DNA of 64,000 nucleotides from Saturnia japonica (Eukaryota; Arthropoda; Insecta; Lepidoptera; Saturniidae), in the NCBI GenBank assembly GCA_033032175.1, contig CM065328.1:11656690-11720689 (forward strand), read 5' to 3'. The notes under the pieces were generated by a model that did not search any database, had not been told where the DNA came from, and was given only the letters and a program-made list of their open reading frames with translations. Of the stretch, positions 23,601-38,600 are shown piece after piece (the first letter of the stretch is position 1; each line of letters begins with the position of its first letter). The translations under genes were made by a program, and so were the position numbers.

Positions 23601-26600
23601 CGTTTTAAGGGTAGAATTTTGAATTACTTCAAATAGTTATTTGAATTTTCATACAAATTATAATTCAGAAATGGGTTAGCTAAAACGAAAGGAAAAATAC
23701 TAATAAACGAACACAAAGGAGATGAAGGAGTAATTATCTACAGATATTTAGAACATAATTATTATAAACAAAATAAAGCAAAGTTCGTCTTCCGCCATGA
23801 TATGAGACTTTTTCAAACACCGTTTGATCGTTTAAATGATAGCATTTAACAGCAATTATCTGCAGAGGTTTTACACGATATTGATCCAAATACTAACTAC
23901 GGCAGCTTGTTTAATATCATAAGCACTGAATTTAGTAAACATTGTCCAACAAAGGTTATTAGTGTTAGGAAAAAAATGGTTTTTAGTGAATGGGCAACCA
24001 AAGGAATTATAAAAAGTAGAGATCGACTATATGATTTATATTATAGGAAATCATTGACTACTACTGATTCATTTCATGCTTATGTTAGAGATTATTCTAA
24101 AATATTTAAACGTGTTTGTGGAGCTGCAAAAGCGATATTTTTAAGAAATAAAGTTCTTAAATCTAGTAATAAGACTAAAACTGTTTGGCATATAATAAAT
24201 AAAGAAACAGGAAAAGATAGGAAAAATGATAATTCGCTTAATCTAAACGTCGAGGGAGTACATATCTCAAACAGTTCAGAGGTAGCAACTGTTTTCCAGG
24301 ATTATTTCACAAATATACCCTTAGTAGTAACAAAAAATATAACATCATCACCCCATGGCGCTGCATCACTTTTGGATAATCTTATTACACCTGTGGATTC
24401 TAAATTTTCTTTTACATATGTTAGTGCAGGTGAAATAATAAAGACTTTTAAACAATTAAACTTAAAAAATACTGAAGATGTATGTCAGTAATCGTAGTTC
24501 AGTCCATAATTGTCAATATTTGACCATATCTGGCTAATATATACTTAATCAGTGCATAAAAACAGGGACTTTCCCTAATTTAATGAAAATAAGTAAAGTA
24601 GTTGGTATCTTGGAAATTATAGACCAATTTCTGTACTTCCGTCGATTAGTAAGATTTTCGAGAAAATGATGCTCAAGCAGCTAGTACAATACTTCAAAGC
24701 ACAAGAGATTTTGGATGGTCGGCAATATGGTTTCACAAAATCTAAATTAACCACTGACGCTGGTGCAACACTGCTAAGTCATATATATAGGGCTTGGGAG
24801 GAGTATCAGGATGCAATCGGTGTGTTCTATGATCTCTCAAAGGCCTTCGACTGCGTTGACCATAGTACCCTTATACTTAAGCTAAAACACTATGGTGTGC
24901 GTGAAACTTCTCTCGACCTCCTAATTTCTTATTTAATAGAGCGCTGTCAGAAAATAAGTGTAAATGGAGCAACCTCTTCGGGATCATTGGTTAGAGTCGG
25001 CGTCCCTCAGGGCTCGATTTTGGGACCATTTTTGTTTCTCGTTTATATAAACGATCTACCGTCCGTTGTTGAAAATGGTGATGGCATGGTTCTTTTTGCA
25101 GACGACACTTCACTGATATTCAAAGTGAAAGGAATAGATTCGGAGCTTAGGCAGTTAAACAACACCTTATTTAAAATCTCTGAATGGTTTGCTTTAAATA
25201 ATTTACTACTAAATGCAAACAAAACCAAATGTATGAGATTTGTCTTGCCCAATGTTCGGCGTGTTGATAGTAGTATCAAGATAGAAGGGAATTTAGTAGG
25301 CTTAGTTGATGGTACTGTCTTCTTGGGCATTACCCTTGATTCAAAATTACAGTGGGGTCCGCATATTAAAACTTTGGCGGGAAGGTTAAGTTCTGCTGCA
25401 TTCGCAGTACGCAAAATTCACCAGTTAACAGATATTGCCACCGCTAGGTTAGTCTACTTCGCTTACTTTCATAGCTTAATGTCTTACGGTATTTTGCTGT
25501 GGGGTTCAGCAGCTGAGGTAGATACCATATTTATATTAGAAAAGCGGGTAGTTCGAGCAATTTACAATATGAGACCCCGCGAATCACTAAAGAACAAGTT
25601 CCAGGAATTTAGTATTTTAACTTTGCCCTCCCAATACATCTTTGATATCATAATGTATGTCCGTAAAAACTTAGACAAGCTGGATTTTGTCAAAGATCAG
25701 CACAATGTAAATACTAGAAATAAAGATAAATTAGTCGTCCCGTGTTTTAGACTTAGTAAGACTAATAAAAGTTTTTTAGGTAATAGTGTTAGGTTCTATA
25801 ACAAGATCCCGAAGCACATTACTGATTTACCTGACAACAAGTTCAAGGACCATGTCAAGCGGGTTTTACTGTCAAAAGGTTATTATAGGGTGGATCATTA
25901 TGTGAATGATAGTGATGTCTGGAAGTGACTCCCTCTCTGTGCATCCACTAATATATTATTATTGTACCTGTTATATTTGTAACATTTGTACAGTTGACAA
26001 AAAAAAAAGAGATAAACCGGATCGAGTTTCTTACCGGTTCTTCTCGATGTCTGGGATATTTTCCGAACCGGCAGTAGTGTTTTGACATTTATAAGTGCCT
26101 TTTTAGGGCCTAAATTGAATAAATATTATTTTGATTTTGATTTTTGATTTTGGCCTACTAAACCAAATCATCATACATAAATATTTTTTTAAACGCAAAC
26201 TTCTTTAGCACCGTTGTGATCAGAAACGCGATGAAACGAGAAATCGACACAAACAAGACAATTTTTAACATAAAAGAAAACCAAACTTCAATGCTTTTCA
26301 AGAGTTCCTTAGTGTATCTTCGATGTGGAAGGTCCAATGCCAATGAAATTAAAATGGGACCACCCTTGAGGTATCCCCATTCCAACAAAAAACTAATTAT
26401 CCAAATCGGTTTATAAACAAATAGGTTATGGCTGAACATTCATTAAACCAATACATTCGAATTGAGTAACCTCCGGCTTTTTTGGAAGTCGGTTAAAAAA
26501 GAGATAAACACATACATCTATAGGATTTAGCCTACGAGAGAAAATAGAATACATAATACACGTTTAAGGCAAGTTTTGATTTTCACAACTATAATCGTCG

Positions 26601-29600
26601 TCGAATTGGCCTAGCGGTGTGACGACCAGACTTGTACGCACTATTGTATGTACTCTACGAGTCCCGTTGATTTAAGGTTTTTAAAAAATGGTCTTTAAAG
26701 ATTTTTTTTATGTTATCTGAAGGTTTTCCATCTACCGTGTGTGAACAGCTGCACACAGTTTTTTTTTATATGAAGAGTTGGAACATAACTTCACTTAAAG
26801 TTAAATGACTAAGAACTAAATCATTAAGTTAACAAAGCTAACAAAACTAAGGCTAGAAAGAAGAGGAAGAAAATAAAGCTGTTAAGTACAGTTGCCGAAA
26901 TACACGGATACCATAATTTTGCTCGAAGGTTCACTACAATGTTCGCGAAAATCTCCACTTCTATTCTAAACTATAAGCGATAACTATTCCCTTTCGCAGA
27001 GCACTTTAATCTACTTGTCTCTAAGCTTTAATTAAGTATAATTAAAATTAAAACTAATTACGAAGTACAAACTCCGTTTAAGCACACATGTTAAGTAGAC
27101 AAAAAGCTTTTGTTGCTCACATTTAGGTTGTTATTATGTGACGAACATTGTTTCCTTTCAAACGTCTCGTATTAATATAATCTCTTAGTTTCAAAAACAC
27201 ATACATGTTTTATGAAAATTTATAACTTACTTTGAGAAATTAATTTTAGATTGCTCGAGAAAGGTTTTCTCCTTTTTACTTTAAAAGAATATGGAGGCAA
27301 TATCCAACCTCAAGGTTATTTGCAGCTCATACGGTTATTTTGACGGGCTTATGAGAATGATTTTGTTTTTTCGTGTCTGCCTACATTTACATATAATATA
27401 TGCATTGAAAGCTCTAACCAGATTTGACAAATTGTGACCACTGTGACCACATCATGTGTACCACCATCGGACGACAAGAGATACGTCGAAGCGTCATCGA
27501 TTTATGATAGATATTCCATTAGTGCGCATAAAGCGATTTGCTAGCACATTTATCATGCGCACCGCTAAAGAGTGGAACATTTTGTATGTGGTCTTTGTAT
27601 TTCCCGATAATTACAACCTGGGTATCTTCAAGTTTCGATTGAATAAGTACCTTCTAAGCAAGCGTGCTCCATCGTAGACCACATCATCCTTTACGATCAG
27701 GCGAGATAGTGGTCAAACGCAAGCCTATCCATAATTAAAAAAAAGAAACTAATGTGAAAATAAATAACTTATGATCAATCGAAAACAGTCTTCAGATTTA
27801 ATACAGTGCAATTAGGCAATAAATATAAGCGGAATATGGGAGACGATTGTGGATACTTCTGAAATAGACATGTGCAGAATTGGTGCACTTAGTTGGAAGC
27901 TATAAAATTGTATCACTTAGGACTATATAATACATTACTAAAATTAAGTAAAGAGATTTTTATCTACTTGAGTTAGCCCAACTGGTGAAACACGTCCACC
28001 TTTCTGAAGGTTGCAGCCAAATAATCTTGTGTTATATCCCTGCGGTGAGTAGAGTTTCTAGAGGGGTATTTAAGATCGCAAAGTTTTAGTAATACCTAAA
28101 GTGCTACAAGCGTCCTTAGTATATATTATAAAAAGACAACGTAGAAAAATACTAATAAGATCCTATTAGACTCTTTCTTAAATTGTCAAAAGGTGTGCAA
28201 GCCTCAACTTTCGAAATAACAACGATGTATAAACGTTTACTACAAAACAGTATAGTTATCGCTGGCGTTTTAATAGGTTGGTTTGTAACATATCACTGTC
28301 ACATGAGCCCTTCCAACTTTGATCTCAAAGATAGGGGACTGCATATCAGAATAACTTCTGGTAACAAAAAATTAATACTGTATACATTACTTAAGTCTGT
28401 TCTAATTGACCTGAAGCACCATCAGTATATGGAGGCAGATTTCTATGCAAACCAATTTAAATTCCCACACGTAGATTTAGCAAACCTTCCGACATTCCTA
28501 AGAGTGTAATTGCGAACCCTTGTGTTTAATATCTAAATTAATAAATACCTTAACACATAATCATGTTATTAATAGCCGTTTATGTTGATCGTAATAATAT
28601 ATCTAAAAATATTCCTCTAATTTTGTTAATATTAAATACGTGATCTTGGAACATCTTATTGGAAAGATGTTTAAAAGAGCTAACTACTCACAAAAGAGAT
28701 GTATTATTGGGAAAAAATTACTAACATTTATTTAATTCGTTTTCATTAATTTATTTGAAGCAATTTTGGGTTAGTGGTAGCATGTCGGCATTTTCAAATG
28801 TACGCTAGCTACTCAAGTTAAAAATTTGTCACCAAACATATGTTTGTTGGTATGTTTAGATAATATTATGTTCCGGCAGCTGCTGTTAAAAGCAGGTCCT
28901 TCACTAGACATACGCTATCTTGGGCAACATCGATCAATTTTTAAAAAGGATACAAAAAACCCGGCTGCTACAAAGGTACTTGTTTATTTGATTCCCAGAC
29001 TTCGTTCTTAAACATTCTATAACACTCCTACAATTAAGACAAATCTAACGACATCTCATCTCGTATGCTGAAATCCATCAAGCCGTTTAGGCTACAGAGC
29101 GTACCAAAGAACAAACATGCACTCGACAAACTTATCTCTCCTTTTTCGCAGTCGGGTAAAAAAGATTTATGTATACATGTACATTTATTCTTTGTGATTT
29201 TATATGTAAAGCTACCAAATACTCTGCATAGATTAGACATTAGAACTAAAAATGTCAATATTGGTAACAGATACCAAACTATATACGCTGCTTAAATAAA
29301 ACACTTAAGGCCGCAATAATCCGAATGCGTAACGCAAATGAGCGGCTGAACGTAAACTGTAGCAAATTAATTACTGGTAGTTGCCGGTAAAATGCCAACG
29401 CTTAGTCGGATGAACTAATGAGCGGGCTTTATTAACCGTTTGAAAGCTTTGTTGTGAGGGGAAACACACTTAACCTTACCTTCAACGTTTGTCTACTTTG
29501 AATTACTTAATACGTATACGATGGCATAATATGGTACATAAGTACAAAAGCCTTCGTTGTCTCCGTTAGAACCGTTTGTTCATTAAAAAGCTGTACAATA

Positions 29601-32600
29601 TTTAATTAAGGTGTTGACCCTGGGTTAGTTCACTATGACAAACTAAATTTTGTCAAAGACCGACATCAATTACTCGTACCGTGTCTTAGTAAGACTAATT
29701 TAATTTTTTTAGATAATATTATTAGGTTCTAAAATAAGATCCCAAAGCATATCACTGATTTACCAGACAATGAGTTCAAGGACCATGTCAAGCAGACTTA
29801 ACTGTCAAAAGGTTATTAATTATAGGGTGAATGATTATGTGATTGATAATGATATCTGGAAATGACTCCCTCTCTGTCCATCTTTCAAGTAATATGCTCA
29901 TTACTATTGTATTCTATAACATGTTATTGTATTATATTAATATTATTGTACAGTTGAAAAAAAACCGATCGAGTTTCTTGCCAGTTCTTCTCGATGACTG
30001 GGATGTTTTTCGAACCGGTAGTAGTGTTTTGAGGGTTAAAGGTACCACCTTCTTAGGGTCAAAATTGAATAAAGCTTCTATAGATGTAAAATTTACGCAA
30101 CATTTGCAAGTAAATTGTGATGTATACGGAGTATCTAATAATATCTTTCCATTAATTTCCTATCGTTTTTGGTTTTAGATGACTAATTTATTTACAAAGT
30201 ATAGTCTATAATATCGACTCTATATTATTAACAGCTATTGATACTGCAAAAGAAGCGATGGTCGATGTTCATAAACTGTTTTATTTTAAAGCGTAGTAGA
30301 AAGACTTTATAGCAATAAAAGAACTTTATTCATCCAACCGCTTTATATACAACGTAAGGCTTATAAAGAGAAGCGTAAAGCCTTAGGTAGCTCGCACGTG
30401 GAGATTAAAGAAAATTTATTACAAGCTTCTGTTGTTAACTGCGAAATATTACCTACAAAGTAATAGGTTTACTTTAGTCTAACTAATGAGAGTTCTTTTA
30501 TTGTATCTTTAAGTGCTCTGATATTAGAATGCTGTTGCTCTGCCCTCTAATGTTAGAATGCTATTTCTACAGTATAATTAGTTTTCATCATTATTTCACT
30601 TTCTGTTGTTCTAGGTGTCTTGGATAAGAAGAAAGGATTATCATCTATTGACTGTTGGTTTAACTACATATAGTTCAGACCAGAGATTTCAGGCTATACA
30701 TTTACAGCATTCAGAGGTAAAAAAAAGTATTGTGATATCTGATAAGTTTTCTAATCAATCATATTTCAATGATATAAGTTCTATTGCTATTGATTTTAAT
30801 TGTTCAATTGAAACCGTTATTATTTCTTTAATATACAAATAAAATTAATCTTATACTTAAATATATAAAATTGCTTTATCGAAATTTTGGAAATAATTCT
30901 AATTCCCTTTTCGAAAAATAATAAATCAAATATACAGAGAACATTTTTGAAAAACTCCACACCTATAAAAGTCCCTAGATATTTATGCAATTTGTTCTTT
31001 TATTCACTCAGTATGTGCCTTAAAGGTATATTGGATATTTCGCGTTGTCACGATTTATGAGTCTTTATTATATGCTGGTGTAATTTTACGTCCCAGGATA
31101 AGGTGTTGATTTGAAATTATATTTAATATCACAGGATTGGACTCTGAAAGTAAGGTTCGTGCAGAAGAGAGATGCCGGTATCTACGAGTGTCAAGTTTCT
31201 TCCCACCCACCCACAAGCATATTCCTGCGCCTGGATGTTGTTGGTAAGTTATAGAAATGGAAAAAATATTTGTTTATATTGCATTTTCCAAATTTGACTT
31301 GCTTTTCAAACAAACACAAAACAACTTCTTCAGCTTTATAATATTAGTTTATTAAAGATACCCTCAAAACACTGAATCGTTAATTGTGTTTCTATATTAA
31401 ATAATTATTATAAATGTATATTGAAGCGATAATGAATCTAATGAAGCCGTCAGTTGAAGTTGACAACAAACTCGAGATATCAGTGAAGAAAACCGATTAA
31501 ACTATAGTTTAGCACAAAGATAAAGATTCTTAGTGAAGCTAACTTCTAAACACAAGCTCTAAATCAGTCGCTAATAACCTATCTTTGATTTTGGAGAGCC
31601 GTATTTAAGAATCAGTTTGCTACCTAGACTAAATTTAATGCAACATCATAATCATGATCAATGTCAAGTAAAGTTATGGTCAAACCATATACATAAAAAA
31701 AAAGATTCTTAACAGAATACGTATTCCCAAAACACAAACAGAGATGGGTTTTCTCTACGTTTACTGGAAGAAGAAGAAAGAAAGAAATAAAATAGAAATA
31801 CTAAAAGAAAGATAAGAAAAAGAAGATACGGGTACAAAGTTTTTGCAGATTAAATTAAATTCACATAAAAGTTAAACATCCTACTATAATAAATCTAAAA
31901 GGTGTATGTTTGGATGTTTGTAAGTTTATTACTCAATCACTCAAAAACGGCTAAACGGATTTAGATGAAATCTGTCACACAGATAGTCTATTATGACCTG
32001 CAATAACACATAGGGTACTTTTTATCCTGGTAAAATCATAACTGAACCACTATTACCCTAAACATATAATACCCATCTATGATTTTCTTTTGGTTTGTCG
32101 TGTTTCGGAATCAGACGGTGCATATGCAGTAATAGCGGGGTGGTAGGGATCGCGTCCATCAACGCATAGTGACAAACCCATCTATCATTTTCTTTTGGTT
32201 GGCATGTCGTGTTTGTCGAGATCAGTCTGTGTATACCCAATAATACGCAAACGAAGTCGTGGGTACCAGCTAGTTAATAAATAAATATTGAAAAAAAAAA
32301 ACGTAATTTCATAACCCCATGTGCCGTGGTGCATCTGCAAAGTGCACACAACTCAGCATAAGCTGGATGCCACTGTTTTGAATGATTCCAGCATTGATTT
32401 TCAGTTGCAGCCAAGTTAGTTTACAGAAGAAGTGAAATATTTTAAGTATTGTGTGCGGTGTAATATTGTTATAACATGATTTAAATAATAATAAAATATT
32501 AGTTAAATGTAGTCATATATTTAGTACTAGCTGTGCCCATGGCTTCGCTCACGTGGACTACTGAATGCCCGCGTGAATCTTGCTCTCCCGCTCCCGGCTA

Positions 32601-35600
32601 TTTGAAAGACAAACATGTTTATTGTGGGTGTTCCTTAGCAGATAGACATATTATATTCTTCCAAACTTTTTTGTAGGTTTTTTTAATATCTACAATTGCT
32701 CAGTATATTCATTCGCTATATCTCTTATGGTTTACTCAGCGTAAGCCACTTAAGCGTCCGAGTTGATTCACCGTGAACAGTTTTTGCGCGGAACCATAAT
32801 GCTTTTTCTAAAATAAAAGTAGCCTTAGTTACTCCCTATATATTCTCAGCTATCTATCAGTGAAAGTCCCGTCAAAATCGGTCCAACCGTTTCGGAGATT
32901 ACCCGGAACAAAGAGACAGACAGACAGACGAAAATTTTATTAATTGTATAGAAGAAAATATTTTTTGGAGTTTGCTAACTAAGTTCGACTGTCCCACCTC
33001 CAAACCCCCCACCCTTCGATGTTTGAAAAGAGAATACAAAAAAGGACGAAGAAAAATTAAAATTTGGCTACTCTCTTTCACCCTAACAAAACAGAGTTTA
33101 ATTCGTCAGTGTATATTTTATCTCTGTTCTTAAATGCAATGAACCTAAGAAAATATTGGTTCTCGTAAATGGTGTTGTAAAGGATCCCGAAGGATTTATT
33201 TAGCGACAAGCGTTTTTATTTAATTTAGTAATGAGTTTCTGTAATCTAAAATTCTAAAATTAAATTAAATTCATAAAACGTTACTTATAGTACAAATAAG
33301 GCTGATGAAGCGATGTGTAAATAATCTCTTCATCGCGGCGAACGTACTTATGCAAGTATGATTAATTTAAATTCTATTTGTATTGATATACCTTGGCCCA
33401 ATCTAGAATATGGTTTTAAAAATAAGATTTAGGTGCATTGAACGCTAAGTATGACCACTAACCTTTGAATCCAGCAACCCAGAACACTTCTGCTCTGCTA
33501 GTCTTCGGCAAACGTTCTTTCCAGCACATAACCACAACTTCTTCAGAACTCAATGTTCTTTACCCGGCCGGGAATCACACAAAAAAAGACACAAAGGTAC
33601 TGTTATATACAAAAATTTCATCGGTAAAAATTATCCGACGAGAGTTTTAGGCACAGAGCAAATGCAAACTGCGCGTCACTAGTTGATTACGGTTGGAGGT
33701 AGTTCGGCAATATATATGGGCCAATCAGATGCGCTTATATTGCACGACACCGAGATTTTCAGCGAATCCAAGAGCTACATTCTAGGATCGCGGGAACACT
33801 AACATCCAATGCATGTTAGTTTGAAAACCGTTAAGTTATATACTTTAGGTATTTATGCCCAACCAAAGGCCTTTAAAATAAGAAAATTTTAAATAATTAA
33901 GCACAATTGGAAAATTTTGGAAAACTGCAACTACTTTTTGCTATTGGAATTTTTAATGAAATGAAGACCCTAACTCACGAGTGATATGTATAAATTATAT
34001 TTAGTTTTGTTCGTTATAACCCTGAAAAAGTTTTCAGGAGAAAAAAATTAAATAGATGACGCTGTAGTTGAGTTATTGCCGTTTGGGAAGCTCAGAATAA
34101 CGTATGCCGGGCCGACTTGTCTATATAAATAAAGTTATAGAGATTTGTCGTTATGTGCGCATCACGCAAAAATTAAGGGATTTATTTTGATAATTTTTTT
34201 TTGTTTTACCCATTATAAACTGGGTCTTCATAAAAAAAAAATATCTTCATTCAATATAAAGTTATTAAAGTTTTAAGAAACTACGATATTAATATACACT
34301 ACATGTTTACCTATGTGTTTTCTTCTCATAGTGTCAATACAGTGTGTATTAAAAACCCCGGTCGGATCCGTGAAAGTGTTATTAGGTATCGAGATTATAT
34401 TCTATTTGTGTTATTTATCTCATATTATAAGTAAAAAAATTACCCATAAAATGTAAAAAAAAAAGTTAAATAAGGAAACTTACATGGCAATAAAGGCGGC
34501 GCGGCGCTGGGTACCGCCATACGATCATACGTACCGCTGCGCCGCGCCGCTCGGGGCTGGCAATGGTGTTATCACGTTTTAAAAATTTGCTAAACTTTAG
34601 GGAAACTAAAACTAAATACAGTCAAAATCGTTTACTGCGACATCGTTTAGAACAACATGCCGGTTATAATAACCTAGAACAAAGGTCTCGGCTGAATGCT
34701 ATATGACCGCCTTATTAAAAACATTGCTTTATAACGACATACCTCATAAAACGACCACATTTAACTAATATTTCGGAGAATTAGATCTATTAGAACGACC
34801 GGCTAAGCTGTATTATAAACAATTTGAATAGATATCCACATTTGTCTTCAATGGCTATTAAAATAAGAAAGAAAACAATAGGATTTAGTTTAGTGTAAGA
34901 TCTTTTCTAATTCTTAGAAACAAAACACGTGCATGCAGTAGAGTCAAAGCCCGCTTCTTCATATCTCTTCAGTTAGTTTGTTACTTATCTATACACAAGA
35001 CGCACCAAAACTTTGTGGAGTTATTCGTGAATCTTTCAAAATGTCGCAAAGAAAAAGAAATCAAATTAATATTGAAGAAAAATCGCGTATTATATCCAAG
35101 CTAGAGAGCGGAATTTCAAACAAAGACTTAGCAAAGGAATATGGTGTATCACACTCGACAATTTCAACCATTTGGAAAGAGCGAGAAAAAATTCAAACGC
35201 TTTATGACAATAATTTTTTGAACATGAAACGAGCCAGAACAACGAAGCATACGAATATTGAGGAAGCTTTGTTAAAGTGGTTTAAATATCAAAGGGCTAA
35301 TAATGTGCCAATAAACGGACCGATTCTTCAACAAAAAGCTAACGATTTTGCTCAACGTTTTGGCGAAGATTTTGTTTGCTCGTCTAGTTGGATTCAACGT
35401 TTCCGGGCTCGGCACGGTGTTGTCGGCGGGAAAATGAGTGGTGAAGCTGCTAGTGTTGATAATGATACTGTAGAAGAATGGATAACGCAAAAGTGGCCTA
35501 AATTATTCGAAGGCTACGGACCAGATGAAATTTTTAACGCAGACGAAACTGAACTTTTTTAAAATATGAAACCAGACAAGACTTTAAAGTTCAAAGGAGA

Positions 35601-38600
35601 GAATTGTTCGGGAGGAAAAATGTCTAAGACAAGATTAACGATCATGGTTGCAGCAAATATGACAGGATCCTGTAAAAGAAAGCTTTTAATTATTGGTAAA
35701 TCTAAGAAACCAAGATGCTTTAAAAACATACACTCACTGCCGGTAACGTATAAAAACAATGTGAAGTCATGGTTGACGTCGGACATTTTTGAGAGATGGT
35801 TAAGAAACTGGGACGCTGAATTTAAAGGAAACAAACAGAAAGTTCTACTTTTGGTTGATAACTGTCCTGCTCATCCGGCTGTTACTAATCTAAAATGCAT
35901 TAAACTTGTGTTCTTACCACCAAATGTTACATCTGTATTGCAACCAATGGACTAAGGTGTAATAAAAGGTGTTTAAAATCTCACTATAGAAGGCTGCAAG
36001 TGTTTAAGTTAATACAAAACCTTGACAGTAGCGACCAAAAAAGTTTTACGGTTCTTGATGGCATCTTGATGATATCAGTAGCATGGAAAAACGTTTCACA
36101 AAACATTCAAGCTAACTGCTTTAAACATGCTAGTTTTAAAGACTTCTTAACAATAACCTCAGATGATGTGACTGATGATGATGGAGAGGACAATATTTCT
36201 CTTGCTCAATTAGCCCAAAATTTACGACCTGCTTTATCTACTACTGAAGCAGCAGATTTCATTGATGTAGATAACTCTATTGCAATTTGTGCACGAACTA
36301 CGGAAGATGATATTGTACGAGATGTTCAAGAGGAAGATGACGAACAGGAAGACTCTGAAGATCAATTTACAGTACCAACTTTTAATGATGGTATCAATGC
36401 TGTTAGTGTATTAAGAAAGATTGTCCTTTTTAATGAACAGTTCCATATCCAAAGCAATTATGACGATACGTTAATTAAAATCCAACGTGAATTACAAAAT
36501 ATCTATGCACAACAGAAGTGTTCCAAACAGACCAAAATTACAGATTTTATGCTCACAGAAAAATAATTTGCATTGTACTTATGTGTACTAAACAAAATGT
36601 ACATAGTTGAATAAATATATTTTTCCAATAATTCCCTATCTATTTGTTTGTACTTGCACGATACACATTAAACATCACCGGTTGTTACGACTATCGGTTT
36701 TTACGACTGAATATGAGCAGTCCCGTCGATGTCGTTATTACAGATTTTGACTGTATTATGTTAATTTTAAATCACAATAACATTTTTATTTTCATAATAA
36801 ATAGGCACCACCGACGAAGTCGCAGGTATCAACTAGTTTTAAATAAAATCTATGATAAACGTTATCATCATTTTGATAATGAATTTTTGACAAGAAATAA
36901 ACAAAAAATAGATTGTATACTCTTTTTAATGTTCACAAAATTATTAGATCTAATTTAGTTCATAACCGAGGTTGTGGGAGCAATGTTTTTGCTAATTAAC
37001 TTAAAGTATATTTTGTAGGCAGATAGCTAATTAAGCTTTTTGTAAATTTTCCACTCACGAATTTCAACAAGCACCCTTCCACTGTTCCCAGTCTGTAAAC
37101 AAAGCTTATACGCTTTTCCTTTAAACCACTTCAACTTTTCACATAATATCGTTACAGCGTATTCATTTAAAAAAACACGGTCAAGTGCGAGTAGTTCTCT
37201 TACTAAGTAATGTTCTGTATTAAAGCACCAGTACGATCGTCTTTTCATTTCCTGGTTCTTTTTATACTGAGGAGTTTTTTTTACATAACTAAGGTAGCAA
37301 TCATGCGTATAGAGCTGATGGTAAGTGGTTACGGTAGCCTATTAACGCTTGTAATACCATACCATTAGCAATTTGCCGATCTTGAATTCTCCTTCTCCAA
37401 GGAACTGTCAAAACATTATTATAGTGTGGACATTATGTAAATGACAGTGGGAAATAAGCTCCATCTAATGGTTTTATTGTTAGTTACTGTGTGAGAAGGT
37501 TTGCGAAATATGTGCTGGACCCTTAATTTAATCTATCACAAATCAATCCTCTCGAACCTATTGCTGCGATACATAGTAAGTATTGTAACAACAAACAAAA
37601 GACTCACCTGGTCAGGAGCGGGTGGTGAACTTGAACTTGTCCCGTCGACCTGGACTGAAAATTGTGAAGTATTTGTGTTTGTGAAGTGAACTGTATGTAT
37701 GTGTGGGTGGCAGCCTCAAATGGTAGGACACTATCACTCAAGCAATCAGTTCATCAAAACCTCCTGGTACACCAACTCACAGGACTGAAAATTGTGAAGT
37801 ATTTGTGTTTGTGAAGTGAACTGTATGTATGTGTGGGTGGCAGCCTCAAATGGTAGGGCACTATCACTCAAGCAATCAGTTCATCAAAACCTCCTGGTAT
37901 ACCAACTCACAGTTATACAAAGCAAAATTAAAACCACCGTAAATTGCGTTGCGACGTAGCGCTTCACCGAAAGTCAGGAATGAAGTAGGCGTGACGTAGC
38001 TCCACAAAACTGCACGCGGGAATACGGTAGCAAAGCACGAAGCAGACTGGTACGTTCCAGCAGAGCCATCGGACGAAGCTTTGGGGGCGGGGTGGCGCAG
38101 TAGTGCCTGCGCAGAACGATTGCCCCCGCACATACGATACATTTCTAACAGTTACAGTAGCTCTGTTTTTCATGCAATATTAACAGATGGCGTTATAGCA
38201 CAATAATAATTCTTTCAATCAATAATATAATAATAATAAATTAAACAAAGTTATAAGTTACAATTTAAACATACTTAAAAGAAACAAAGTAATCATGGTA
38301 AGGCGCAGTGTGGCGGTATTTATCAAAGGCAGTCAGTCAGTCGGCTCTTGTTTTTCAGAGTTGCTGGTTTGCTGTATAAAACTCCGTAAAGTATTCAATG
38401 CGGTTCTTGCCTACTTGATAGAAACCCATATAGTATTGTTCGAGTATTCTATCTTATCTAAATCATACGAATTTACGAATCCCTCGTTTATTGCGCTGCG
38501 CGGTATATTTATGCGATCAAAAACAGAACACGTGCAAAGACTTAGACTCGCACAGATATTAAAATACAAATTACAGTCGTAAAGCAAAAGTAAAAACAAT

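Noticed and set aside
25043..25414. 123-residue ORF on the minus strand
   Set aside because: It lies wholly antisense to the LINE reverse transcriptase frame and has no motif of its own.
26606..26670. Possible tRNA gene
   Set aside because: A D-arm-like segment and a weak B box are present, but no acceptor stem or anticodon arm can be paired. It is at most a relic SINE head.
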